A program made the position numbers and the translations under genes. Shown one piece after another: positions 27,403 to 40,800 of a stretch of DNA of 64,000 bases. Below the pieces are notes generated by a model. That model had not been told where the DNA came from. It saw only the letters and a list, made by a program, of their open reading frames with translations, and made no database searches. Origin of the DNA: Oscheius sp. JU75 (taxonomy: Eukaryota; Nematoda; Chromadorea; Rhabditida; Rhabditidae); NCBI GenBank assembly GCA_037178855.1, contig JASJZC010000001.1:6758001-6822000 (forward strand), written 5' to 3'. The number at the start of each line of letters is the position of its first letter. Positions within the stretch are counted from its first letter, which is position 1.

Positions 27403-28861
27403 ATGGGAGAAACTAGCTATAACGAAGAGGACGCCAAGAAGTTTGAATGGGAGCTTTGCCGAGAGAATGTAAAGCCCATGAAGCATGGACGACGAGTAGA
27501 CGCAATAAACAAGGTTTGTTCTGGCCTTTTTTCCAACAAAAGTAAGGTTTTAGGCACTATCTAAGGTAGAATGTAATGCAGAAAGGGTAGCATCGGAAAA
27601 GTTGGAAGAATGTTTCGCAACAGCCGAATCGGCAGAAGATCCTCTCGAGTTGTGCCTAGGATACTGCCGCTGGTTTGTGGACTCGTATCCAAGCGGAAAA
27701 CAGCGTCTTTACTATCAGTTGCTTTGGAAAATTGTACATAAGTAAGCTTTTCGAAAGTTTCGGTAGCTTCCTTCTGTTGTTTTCCTGGTTGCGCCATATT
27801 ATCGTACTCTCAGATTCATCGAAAAGAGTCGATACGAGCACGATCCGCGGTCGCTGAAAATATGGGAGAGTCTTGCCGATAACAGCCTCGGACATGGCTA
27901 CGAAGTTTACCAATACGCTTATCACAAAGGCTGCCTAACTGAGTGAGTAATTTCTTTTGTTTCTGCTAATTTTCCCTATTTAGAAATGCCGATTTCTACA
28001 TTCGTTGGGCGAGAGATCTTGAAGACCGCGGAGCTATCCAAAATGCTCGTGAAGTACTACACCGAGGGAGACTACAAGGTGCCATGCCACTTAATGCAAG
28101 TAAATTCTCTCACTCTCTCACAAAAACAAAGTTCTAGGTCCTGGTAGATGAGGAAGATCAGCTAGAAATGCGTGAAATGCGGCGGCAGCTGGACCGTGTG
28201 AAGACGAGCGACGACCAGGAGAGTGATGACGACTGGGACAACGATGAAAATGGAGAGACGAGACAAGTATTCACTCGAATGTCTTGTAAGTCCTTTATCT
28301 AACCTAGCAAAAACGTCTATCAGCTCTTGACGACGGAGCAGTACCAGTCATGCGTCTACCATCACTTGTCGGTGAGCAGGGCAGTCGAAAACTGGCCGAT
28401 GTTCCCAAGTCACAGCTTCAGTCGACAGCTTTCGATGTCTTCGAAGATGACGAAAAGGCTCAGGAGAACTATCTCGAGGACGTTTACCAAATTCACAGCG
28501 AAGCCCACAGCTCCCATATCGAACGATATGCCTTGAAGAACAACAACACTATCAAGTTAGCTCCGACAAAGGTATGCCTTGTACCAAATTTCTTCTCTGT
28601 AACGAACTTCAGAATCCCAAGAAGACTCACTCTCAATCAACATCCTCTTTCGCAATATGGTCTGACGACAAAGAAAACGTGGATCCTAACGACGAAGTGG
28701 TCGATAGACCATCTGCTTCCAAAGGATTACAGAAGAAGCCGAAGCTCGCCTTCCAGAAGAAGTTCCTTGAAGTTGCGATGGAGGAGATCATGGCCGAGAG
28801 ATATTTTGCTGATGAAGCCGTCCGGAAAAGACTCACTTTCGACGATACCGATGAAGACTAA
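27403..28861 (+). CDS. Kinase-less Mad3/BUBR1 spindle-checkpoint protein
   Basis: Mad3/BUBR1 binds Cdc20 in the mitotic checkpoint complex to restrain the APC/C. The N-terminus has KFEWELCRENVKPMKHGRRV, collinear with the first KEN-box segment of BUBR1, but with REN for KEN. The Mad3/BUB1 TPR region follows: LCLGYCRWFVDSYPSG, FIEKSRYEHDPRSLKIWE, GYEVYQYAYHKG, DFYIRWARDLEDRGA, AREVLHRGRLQ. Downstream an ABBA-type motif FDVFED and a second ABBA-like FAIWSD are set directly beside a canonical KEN box (DDKENVDP). It ends without any kinase domain, as in yeast Mad3 and C. elegans SAN-1. A GCTTCAG acceptor is 1 nt from the ATG. The family call is secure; motif roles are inferred. Confidence 0.88.
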
Positions 28862-31800
28862 GAGGAGTATGTTCAAAACACGATTGTATTTATTATTATT
28901 TCTGATGAAAGCCAGCATAAATTGACAATTTGCAACGTCTTTTTTTTTATCTGTCCTGACCTCTAACCCCCCTCCCTCCTCATAACCGATTCTAGCCGGT
29001 CCCTCGCGTGCTCTTTGTCGCCGTCTTCATGCATTTCGTGCCGGTCATTCATCAGCCTACCACCCAACGGCCATCACAATCAAGCTTCCATTCGGAGGAC
29101 TCACTATCGCCTCCGCTTCCTCTCATATTGAGGCGGGCGGCGATTGTTGTCGCCCAGGGGATTACAATGGACGACGGGACTCTTGAAAAGGCCTTCTTTT
29201 CAGAAGAGATCGGGAGGAGCGGAAGTTCGTGGCTCTTTGATAAGATAATGTAATCAGCTGGTCTTCATTGCTTTTCAAGATTGTCATCCTCAAAAACTTG
29301 AGTCTCGGATTATCTTACAAGCAAATTGTCTGCAACAAATTGGAGAGAACCTTGGAATGAGAAAAGTTCTCCCCACAATGTCCCCGCGCCCCCGCAATAT
29401 CTCAACAGTGGCTGATAACATCTCTCCCATACCTGACTCTCATCTATCGTACTCTACCATTCCTTTCTTTTCGGTTCAAAATGAGCCCGCTCTGCATGTC
29501 TGTCCTCTGCGATTCAAACAGTCCTCTCGTGCCAGTCTGCCTCTAGCCGTCCTCGTCGACTGGCCATCCCGCTGGACTGAATCACTGCCTCTGTGAGCCA
29601 CAACGCTCATTCTTATTTCAATGCATTCGATTTTTAGTCCTGCTATTTGTAGTTATGTTTAGTTTTTCAAACGTTGATTTCCACAAACGGGACATTTTCC
29701 ACGCGACGAAGGTGATATCTGACCTAGTTTGTTATCCGCTACTTGGGAAATTGAGCATTTCTATTTGTTTATGCCTCTTTTCTCGTTTGTCTACAATATA
29801 CTACCTTTTTTATGCTAAAATTTTTTTTTTTCACTAGTGAATACGACAGAAAACAAGTCTAGGGAATTTCATGCAGAAATTTTCGGATTACTTCCGCTCC
29901 CTGTTTGCTGCAGCCTTCTAAAAATCGTTCTTTTGTTCTTTCATCCAATTCTTTTGGAAGAGTTAATCTTTTTTTGTAAGCCATCAATGGTATTTTTATT
30001 TGCCTTACCGTTACATGGTCGCCGTACCTTCATACTCTTCGCTCTGGAGAGGTCACTGAACCAAAGGTCTTTGCTTGTACTCTCTCGGTCTGTTTTCTCA
30101 GTACAAGACAAAATAAAAAATTAATCTGGACACTGTTTAGCCCATTGAGGCCGTATCCATGTCCACTCTCTCATATTACCTCTGCAACGGACTCCTTCCA
30201 AATGTTCCTGCCGCTATGCTAATGGCTTGTCCACTGTTTGCGTTCTGCCGACCGGGCTGGCCAGCAGCAGCAGCAGCCCTGACTGACCCTGAGCCACCCG
30301 CTGGGACCATTCTTTCTCTCCTCAGCTATCTCGGACACTCATAATCCCTGTCTCCGAGGGGAGCGACTAATTTACAGCCGGGAACGAGCTACTGGTTCGA
30401 ATTTTAGCTGAGAGACTCTTGATCTTTCTTTCCCACAGAAGAAGCGTGGTTCTGATCAAATCTGTTCAGTGTCGATATTGGTCCCTCGACGAGTCAGTGC
30501 TCTTGGCTGCCGTAGGCACCTTGGCCGCCCCCTCAAAGTCTATGGCAGCTGCGTTGTGTTGTAACTTGGCCCGAGAGCTATTTTGCTCGTCGCGTCTCCA
30601 AGCCATAGCCTCTATCTTTCCTTCTGCCACCCACGATACGATCAATTCTATGCCAGTTATTAGGATGTCGTTAAATTTTCGCAATGAATTTCCGACTACT
30701 GGTCAGCGCGGATCCTTTAGTGATTCCTTTTTTAGCCTCTGTATCGCTCTTTCGTTCAATGCCTCAAATTCTTACAAACGTTCTAGACGACATTCCCAGA
30801 CCTCCTTTTACTACCCTCTTATGTCTCTGTGATCGCCTCCGGGTTGATCAGCAGACACCGTCCCTCCAGAGTCCGGACATCATTACAACCGGGAGGCAAC
30901 TGGTCAGAAAGGGGTGTCCTTTTACCTTGGCAGAATACACCGACTAATTTTTGTTTCTTAAAGCTATTCTCAACTTGTATAAAGAACTCATCGTTCTACT
31001 GTCTGCCCTGAACTTTGTTCGTCTCGAATGCCTGTTCAACTTTCTCGCAAATAATGAACAAACAGCATAGAAACTGTGAGAGGAAGGGACATTTTTCGCA
31101 TGTTCCCACCAACTGAGTCACCTTTTCGCATTAGTTATGAAAGGCTGTCACTATTCCTCTACTTCCCCTTTTTAGAAGAAATCGATTTCCGTGACAACTA
31201 TATCTCAAACAGAGAGACGAAGGGTGAGAGTGTTTGTCCTTTAAGGGGACTACAGCTGTGTGCGCGAGAAAGAAGTACACCGTGAGAGGGGGAAGATCTC
31301 AGTCAAGGGTCCCTAAAAATGATGTAAAACATACGAGGAAAAACTGTAGTCATACTTCATACCATATCAATTTCCCCTCGATCTCATTGTTGTAACTTTC
31401 ATTGTCCGAAGCCAACTGCCTCGAAACGAGGTGGGCGTCGTTTTTCCGCATGTTCCCATCAAGTGTGCAGCTACAGTCCACGTGTGAATTAAGTTGGTGC
31501 GCAGCGAGTTTAAAAATTTGCGGGAACCTAAATGATCAACAAGAAAAAGTGTAAAAGCAAAGGAAAAAAGGACTTTTGCAGCATTCGGAGAGTTCCCGCC
31601 AATTTTTGAGCTCGCTGAGCACCAACGTAGTTCACACGCGAACAGTAGTTATACACTCGCTTTAACTATGCTCGAACACTATAGTCACAACGTCCTGTTG
31701 ACCAGACTGTCTCATTGTTTTTGAAAAACGCAGGACTGTTTACAAGTTTGGGGTTCCGGGACGAGACTCTTTAGATCTTCTTAACGGATCCAGTCATCCT

Positions 31801-31894
31801 GATCGCAATTTTTGGACAACTCTTATTCTATTCTTTGATGCTCCAACCAATTTCTTCATTTGCAGGGGCAGCTCTCGGGCCATCCATCAAAGCC
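28862..31894. other. 3-kb gene-poor region upstream of talin
   Basis: No convincing coding region in either strand; the open frames at 30.1-30.9 kb look random. It contains the inverted-repeat element at 31463-31656 and, just before talin, an ATTTGCAG acceptor ending at 31865. It probably holds the talin promoter and untranslated leader. Confidence 0.5.
31463..31656. mobile_element. 194-bp terminal-inverted-repeat element (MITE-like)
   Basis: The left arm (31463-31527) and the right arm (31592-31656) are imperfect inverted repeats of about 65 bp. Best-matching blocks are CGTGTGAA with TTCACACG, GTTGGTGCGCAGCGAG with CTCGCTGAGCACCAAC, and GCGGGAAC with GTTCCCGC. The 64-nt centre is A-rich. 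No target duplication could be fixed by eye. Confidence 0.65.
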
Positions 31895-34800
31895 ATGGGA
31901 GTGCTGTCGTTGAACGTGTACAGTGCCGAGAAGGGAGTGAGAAAGACGCTCCAATTCGAGCCGGACAAGCTCGTGATCGATGTGTGCCGACAGATTCGAC
32001 TGAAGCTGCCCCTCAACAACATTAATCGTCCGTTTTTCTTTGTTTCTAGCTAGATAGATGAATCCGACGGGACGCTCAATCTGTCAGCACCGTTTTTGAT
32101 TCCAAGCAATTGGAAATGGTCCCTAGAGAGGCCGAAACCAAAGTCAGAGGAAAAGAGCGGGGACAATTGAATTTCTTGGGCGGGTGGGCGCAATCAGAAG
32201 GGCAATGAGGCGATAACTGACTGAGGACAGGACGAGAGAGACGATTCTGGGAGGAAGGGGACTAATGATTTGTTTTCAGCAGAGGAATACGGTCTGTTTC
32301 GTCTGGATGATGATCCGACCAAAGGAGTCTGGCTGGACAACAATCGTACCTTGGAGTACTACCTAGTTAGAAATCAAGACCAATTCGAATACAAGAAAAA
32401 GATCCGCAACCAGAGAATCCGAATGCTCGACCAGTCGACCAGGACTGTACAGGTGGACGAGAGCCAGCCAGTCGGTCGCCTCATGGTCACCATCTGTGCT
32501 AAGATAGGAATTGCCAATCACGAAGAGTACAGTCTGGTCAGAGACAAGGATGATCCGATGACTGCCTCGAGTCTAAATCTGAGAGACTCAGAAAGATCGC
32601 GATCCATCGAACCGGCTGACAAACAGAAGGGCTACTTCATGGGCACGCTGAACAGAAAGAAGGAGAAGAAGCTCGAGCAGTTGAAGTGAGTTAGCCTTTC
32701 AGACTACCAAACACTTCTAGCAACAGGGGTAGGTAGGAGCCAGAGGTTAGTAGGAAGGGCCAGTAGACTGTGGTAGAGATTAGTTGTTCTAGGACTCCTT
32801 CAGTATGGTTCCGACTATTCATAGCCCATAGTAGAAGAGCTGGAAAATATACCTAAAGAAAGTAGGGAAAAGTTTTGGCTTTTGTAGGACAAGTAGTGGA
32901 CAAAAACTCTGGAAGCCTTTGATTTTACTAAAACGTTGTTAGACAACGACCACCTGATGCTCATTCAGTACTACACTTGTGGCACAGAACAAGGAGATTG
33001 GCTAGTCTGAGTCATCCAGGTTACTCAAGTGGAGTACCAGAGGCGGTAGCCTTGGGCCGCGGCGGGGATCGAACTTGGGAGTGAACAAAAGCTCTGTATC
33101 AGAAGATTGGAATAAAAACAACGTCAAAACTCTTTGTGTGATCGAGAAAGAAAACAAGATGCTCCCAAACATTCCTGCGCAATCTTGTATTCGATGGGGA
33201 TGTTTTTACCATTCCGTAGCCCTGGAATCACTCACGGCAGAATTGCTTGGCGATACAGTCCGGAGTATTGGTCGCTGTTCATGTCCTTCTGTCCGAAGGC
33301 GAGATCGAGACACCCGCAGGCAGAGTCGACTCCCAGACGCATCATGTCCGTGGTCTTGATGGCCCATCTGATGCGATGAGCTCACGATCTTGATGTGATA
33401 GATGTGCTTGTCATCGAGACGGGCTGGGTAACGACGTCTCCGTGAGGAACCGTGGTCATGACAATCCGATCGATGTTATGGTTCCAGTCCTCGATTCTTC
33501 GCTATTACTTTTTGTCGAAAGTAATTAGATACAACTGTTTTTGGAGCGATAACACCCATAATTTGACGTTTGTGTACTGAATAGAAAGTATCTCAAATTG
33601 CCAGAGTAGTACATTACTTGCCTCACTTCGATTCGATCTCCAGACACAGAATACCTTTTACCTTATCTTCTTCCAATAGTTTCCACCTCACATTCTGTTT
33701 CAGAAGCACTCTGCACACAGACGAGGAGCTTCCCTGGGTCGATCACGGCCGTACTCTTCGGGAGCAGGGCATAGCCGAAGAGGAGACGCTCGTCCTTCGA
33801 CGCAAGTTCTTCTACAGTGACACCAATGTAGACAGCCGTGATCCAGTCCAATTGAACCTGCTTTACGTCCAATGCCGAGACGGAATTCTGAGGGTAGGCT
33901 CGAGCCGGCCACTCTGCCATTAGGTTCAATTTTGCAGGGCCAGCACCCCGTCAGCAAGGAAACTGCCTGCGATTTGGCCGCTCTTCAAGCCCAGGCAGAG
34001 TACGGAGACTTCCCGAAGAACAACACTAAATTCAACATCGAGTGAGTCCTCCTATGCTAATTGTTCATTTGGGCGGAGGGCTAAGGCCCCTCCTCTCGAG
34101 TGCCATTGTTCTATTCAGGCTTATGAGAGACCACTCTAATCGTTCCTTCATAAAATTTCCTATCTTTCTGAATAAGGTTTTCTTCGAACTTGCCACTAAC
34201 AAAAGCTCCCGCCAACAACCTTGGCCGTTGTTTTAGAGCCCTCCACCCACCACCCACCCGTTCGAATATTATGTGTTCTCTCTCGAACGAGCTATAGCTT
34301 TTTTCCTCCAAGATCCTCTGAATACCCTCTCGTTTCGTGTAACCATGGAAAAGCTGCAAAATTTACGAGCCGATCTTTGAAGCTCCTCAACTCCATTAGC
34401 AAAGCTTTTATTTTCAGAGGACGTGACCTGCTGCCAAAGGAGTACGGAAAGAACAAGGACAATGACCGCATCATCACGGAGAAGTACAAAGAACTCAGTG
34501 GGCTCAGCGAACTCGATGCCAAGAGCAAATATGTCCATCTCTGCAGAGGCCTCAAGACCTACGGAGTCACCTTCTTCGTCGTCAAGGGTGAGTTCTGAAA
34601 GCTTCCGGTTCTGTCCGGTTGTCCGATCGCGTGCAACTTTATGAAAAAGCGTATGAAAGAACCAGACCGACGACTGTTCAGTCCACATGCTAAGGGAACA
34701 TAGTTTAGACAGTACAGTGCTGTTAGATCGTAAGAGAAATACCTACATTAACTAATAATGGACACCCTAATAGTTGACCGTCATCTGGTCCTCTTCCTGC

Positions 34801-37800
34801 TCCTCCTCGCCCCCATCTAACAATGGCACATTAGAGACAAGACACACACGTGTTAGGGCAATTTGGCAGGAGGCAAATGTGATTTTGGGTCGCTGATTGG
34901 GGTACATGTGTCCCCGTGTGCTAATTTTGGGGGGACTTCTAAGAATTACCCAACTTTCAGAAAAGATGCGTGGAAAGAACAAGCTAGCGCCTCGTCTTCT
35001 GGGAGTCAACAAGGACAGTGTGATGAGAGTCGACGAGAAGACGAAGGATATTCTGAAGGAATGGCCGCTGGAACAGGTCAGAAAATGGGCACCCGGACCG
35101 AAGACCTTCACTCTGGACTTTGGAGACTACCAAGACGGATACTACTGCGTCCAGACACACGACGGAGACAAAATCGCCCAACTGATTGCCGGCTATATCG
35201 ACATCATTCTGAAGAAGAGACAGACACGAGACCATTTGGGAATTGAGGGTGACGAAGGCTCGACCATGTTGGAAGATGTCGTCACTCCTGCCAGAGCCAC
35301 CCTGGTCTCTCACGGACAGATTGGAAGCCAGTATGCTCAGGACGGTCATGTGGCTCTTCGCGGAGTCATGCGTACTCCTCAGTCTCAAAACGGCTACGGA
35401 ATCCACGGAGCACAGTACGGAGCCGTGTCCGGAGAGATCACAACCAATGACACCTTGGGACGAGCCCAGAGAACCAGAATCATCGACACCTACCAACAGC
35501 CACAGAGAGCTCTCATTGGAACCATTGAGACGACGATCAGAGCTGTCGAACGTGCCGAAGAAGAATTGGAGAGGGAGCCCGAAATTGAGATTCCCAAGTT
35601 CCACGATGATCTTCATGCCAGAAAGTGAGTTGACGACTTTGAGAGCAACATTCGATTCAGAGCAAGCAAGCTATAACAGGTTTGGGAGGTCATTAGAGAA
35701 CAGTGCTTATTGTAAAAGAAGGCGTAATCATAGTAATAGTCAGATTCTATTAGAGCTTGAAGCCTGTTGCATTACATGTATTTACAAGAAACTTTCAGAT
35801 GGGTCGAGGAGCAGGTAGCCGTGAACAAGGAGAACGTGAACGAGCGTCTGGCTGCTATGGGAGCTGCCACAGCCCAAGTCGTCCAGTGGACAGCAGTCCA
35901 GGAAGAATACGACGATCGTGTCGGAACAGCCATCGCTACAATTGGAAGCAACCTGCCCGACGTTGGCCGAAATATCCGTGATCTGTCCTACTATATGGAA
36001 GAAAGGCGTTCCGGAGATCTGGTCGAAGCTGCCCGAAAACTTTGCGGAGCCTTTGGAGACTTCTTGCACTCTGTGAATCCGGAACATCAGGAGAAGAGAC
36101 AGACTGTGTTGGCGGCTGCCAGCAAGGTTGGAGAGTTCTCGCAACGGGTCGTGAACACGATGGAAGAGAAGACAGTCGAAGAGGAGACTTTCCACGAACA
36201 GCTTGTCACCAAGGCTAAGAATGTCGCCACAAGCACAGCTCAACTCGTTCTCAGGTTGGTTCTTTTGTCTCAGAATCGGAGTAGTGGGTCCCTTTTTGGT
36301 AGTCTTCCACTCCCCAGAGTAGCATTGCCTAAAAGAGGGAAGACGAGTGTCAGGAGTCCTCGCGCGCGCGGCACAATGATGGATGTCATGCAAATGCGCC
36401 TGACTTCTCCGGGGAGCCCTATTCGTCCCAAAGACAATACATTCGACTGAGGGTGCAGACCAGCCGTCGATGTATCTTTGAGAATCCCGCGGGGGCTCAG
36501 TGGCTGCCAAAGCGCCCCTCCCACTTTCTCCCCCCATCTATAGTGACCATGCTCGCCTCCTCCAGCCGGTTCTCAGAACGCGAGAGACAGTTCTCCCCTT
36601 GGCCCGATGACACGTCGACGACGGGTCCTCTCCGACGTCCACATCTTCAACTATTATGCGCCGAGGGCAAAGGTCGCGCCTCCTCCCCCGACTCCACCGC
36701 GATTCTCGCCCCTACCGCCGCATAATCTAGTTGTCATCCCGAGGTACATTTTTCGAGTGTTTTGTAGATGTCGAAACAAAAGAGAAACTTTCCTTACAAA
36801 CATTGTCTTTTCTGATATATGAGGCACAGTCCGAGTATCCTGACACAGGTACATTAGAAACTTTGAAAACTAACTTTTGAGATTGAAGACACTCTAGTAA
36901 AATATTTAGCATCATCATCTTCTAACTCTCCGTATTCTGAGGTCTTTATCTCAAAGTGTTCTCTTATCCCAATAGCGCCGTTCCTGCCACCACTCCGTTT
37001 TAGGCGTTACGCAATGAACCTGTCCTTGCGAGAAGAGAGTGATTAGGGGGCTAGTGATAATGTCGGCACCCTTCTAAAAGAGATCTGGCTTTTCGAACTG
37101 CCCGCAGGCGCGTGGAAAAACAGCCATGAACGAAAATTTATGAGGGAGAATTATGGCCACGCGTTGATTGAGTTGGAAACTTTCAGAGCCAAGACAATCT
37201 CGGCCGAGTGCGACGAGAAGCAGCTGCAGGACAATGTCATCCACAGTGCTACCCAGTGTGCTTTTGCGACAAGTCAGCTGGTTGCCTGTACTCGTGTCGT
37301 CGCCCCAACCATGGAGAGCAATGCCTGTCAGCAGCAGTTGACGAACGCTGCCAAGCACGTCTCGACTGCCGTTGACGAGCTTCTGGTCGATGCCCAGTCT
37401 GCCTGTCAGAGAAGTCCTGACGGTCAACGCAGCTACAGGGATCTCTACGAGGCGGCCAGTCACGTCACAACAGCTCTGGATAGTCTTCTCGATCATGTGA
37501 AGACGAGTCCCAGAATGAGGAAGACTGTGGAGGAGGAGGAGTACCACAAGCTGTTGAGAACCACCAACCGACTCATTGCTCATCAGGTAACACTTTCTAA
37601 TGCGCTCTGCTCTGAACGTGAATTACAGGGTCCGAGTGAGGATTTGACGAGAGAGGCTCGCAAGGTCATCAGACACAGCCAGATCCTCCAAGAACAACTC
37701 GAGACAGAGGCCTTCGAACGACCGGAACAGAGGGACAAATTGATGGAAGCCGCCAGAAGAGTCGCCACTGCCACCAGCCACATGATCGATGCTACCAGAG

Positions 37801-40800
37801 TGAGTCTTATTCGGAATCTGAAGACAACTTCATTTAGGAATGCGAGTCCCGACCGACTGAAGCCGAGTCCGAGATGGCTCTCCGTAAAGCGGCCGAAGAT
37901 ATGGCTTCGGTGACCCATGAATCAACGAGCGAACGACAAGCCAAGTACATAATGGAACGCCTAGAGCAGGCAGCTAAGCAGACAGCCTATGAAGCTACTC
38001 AAGCCATCGCCGCTGCCAATGCCAGCAAGGTAAGATTGAGTTCCAGTAACCCACTTTGTTTGAACCTCGGGGGTACGGTAGGCTACAGTCTGCTCAAATT
38101 CCGCTATGGGTGCTCTTCAGGAAGAGAGAAAGCGGACGGAGACCACGGAGCAGCTGCTAGTGGATGACACGCACACGATTCTGCGCATTCGCTGAAAATG
38201 GTCCCCTACTTTTGTACCTATACCACCCCACAGACACACACACACCCACTGCCACAAACATATTCATTGTCACTCACGCTAGAGAATAAATTCTGTGCCT
38301 TACTCCAAGTCGCATTTCCCCCTCCCTCTCCCAGTCCTTCAGTTCCAGAGCAGTAAGTCGTGTGCCGTGTCTTCCCAAAGCTAGCCTACCGTAACCCAGA
38401 GCGTTTCCAGCCTCCTAACAAAATTAATTGAGCTTCAAGCAAATTCTGTCCTCTAAGTATTAAATTATTTTCAGGAGGTCATCCGCACAGAGCAGACCAA
38501 AGATGTTCTTGTAGAAGTTTGCACACAGACGGCTCAACATGTCCCTGGGTAAGGCCTATTCCCTTACTTTAATAAAATTCTGTTTTCAGAATGATCACCT
38601 CAATCCGCGACTCTCAAGACGCCACCTCAACTGCTGAAAAGTTCCGTGCCCAGAGTCGTCTGATCAGAACTGCGACCTATCTTCTGGAGCCGGCGACTCG
38701 CCTGGTCGAGACCTCTAGCAGTGCTGTTGCCGAAGTCCAGGAGCCTCATTTGGCCTCGAATCTTCAACAAACCAGCCACGGTCTGTCTACTGCCCTCTCA
38801 GAACTACGAACTGCTCTGAATGATGCTCGTCAGCTGAACTTCAGCCAGCAGCTCTTCTACACGGAGGACCTCATTCGCGAACTCGACCAGGAGCTCCAGA
38901 CCACCCATAAGGAAGCCCAATCTGGAAGACTGGTCAGTCAGTCGTCAGCCAGTCAAGCCACTTCAAAACTGATGTCTGCTGCTAGACAAGTCGGATCCGG
39001 AGTAGCTCAACTCGTCTCGGCTAGCACTTCACACGACGAACAGCATATTGGAGCGTCTGCTGTTGAGGCAGCTCAAGGACTGAGAACATTCACTGGAGCT
39101 GTGAGAGAAGTAGTCGCCACCAGAAAAGACATCGAGCTGGACAGCTTCATCGTGGAGAGCAGAAGTGTGGTTCATGACAGTGGAAGAGTTTTCGACCGTG
39201 TTCGAGAAGACGCTCCTCCCCAGGTTCTTGCTGAGGCGGCCAAACAAGTCTCGATTAGTCTGAAGAAGGTCATCGCCTGTCTTCCCGACACTCAGCATGT
39301 GGAAAGAGCCATCAATCAGGTCCGCACAATTGGAGCCTCGACTACTGTTCGCGAACCGGATGTTCGAGTAGCTGCCAGCCGTCTTCTGGAGGCAACTTCT
39401 CATCTTCAAGCCCAGGTCAGAGCTCCGGGAGAAGCAGAAGCTGTCGATATCTTCGTCAAGAGCTACACCGACTTCCACACCTCTGCCTTTGCCTCGATCC
39501 AGCAGCAGAAGATTCCCATCCAGGAACGAGCTCATCGTGTCGAGGAACTAGAATCTGTCCGCTCCGAAGCTGTTGAACTGCTTCAGCGTGTTGCCACTCC
39601 CAGCGAAGCCAGCTACATGACTGCTACCACGACCCAGTTTACCGAGTCTGTCAACCGCTTCATGACACAGATCTCTGTTGAGCAGCCGTTGGAGAAGGAA
39701 TGTGATGCGGCCTTGAGGAAGCTTCACTCCGTCAGACATTTGACTGAGCAGGCTACTGTCCCCTTGAGCGAGAGCAGCTACTGGGGAAGTCTGAGCACGA
39801 TCACTGAGAACTCAAGAAGACTAGGAGAGGCTATCACCGAGGTCGCCAGAGCTGTCAAGACGAACGACATGGCCAGGACCTGTGAGAGTATCCGATCCTA
39901 TGCCAGCACGATGTGTTCGATGACCGAGGCTGCTAGTCACAGTGCCTATTTGGTTGGAGTTGCTCATCCGAAGAGCGTTCGTGCCCAACAAGGATTGATC
40001 GATGCCGGATTGGTGAAGAAGCATGTCCAAGTTGTCAAGCAGATCTGTGAACGGATTGAGGAGAAGAAATACTCGACTCGCGAGCAGCTGATGGAAGAGG
40101 GAACTGCAGCTGCCAAGTATACTTCCGTTCTGGCCAATCTCTGTCGCAATGCTTCGGAGAAGGCTACAAACATGAATGTGAAGAAGCAGTTCATCAACTG
40201 TGCCAAGGAGCTGGCCACCTGTACGAGCAAGGTCATCGAAGCTGTCAAGGAGTACGACCAGAGACCGAACTCGCAGACGGAAACCATCTGTTCGTCTACG
40301 GCCACAACCTTGAGACACGCTGCCGAGACGCTGGAGAGCTTTGTCGACAATCCATCCTTTGCAGCTGTCCCTGCCCGGATCAGTCCCGAAGGCCGTTCAG
40401 CTCAGATCCCAGTTCTTGCCTCCTCAAGACAGATGCTCGATGCCAGTTGTGAGATGGTCAGTGCGATGAGACAGCTCACTGGACCCAGAATGGACGATTC
40501 TGCTTGGCAGAGAGTCGCTGATCAGTCGAGAGTAGTCTCGGAATCGATCAAGAGATTAGTAAGTTGGAGGTATACATGTATCTAAAAGTGAATTTCCAGG
40601 TAACCAGTATCAATGATGCCACTCCCGGTGTCCTCGAACTCGAGCGAACCATTCAGCAGTTGGAGAACCTCCTCACCGATGTCGATCGTGCTGCTATGGA
40701 AGCCGCCCAGAATCCACCACAGCCTGCACCAGCCGAAGAGAAGAGAACACATCAGCATCTCCAACACGTGATCCAATCGCTCGAGACGAAGATCAATCCA

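Noticed and set aside
30100-31000. Several 60-137 codon frames upstream of talin
   Set aside because: Overlapping in different frames and strands, no shared motif, no splice signals consistent with a gene.
35782-36537. 251-codon minus-strand frame opposite talin
   Set aside because: Antisense of a talin exon and its intron; it crosses true splice sites and has no domain.
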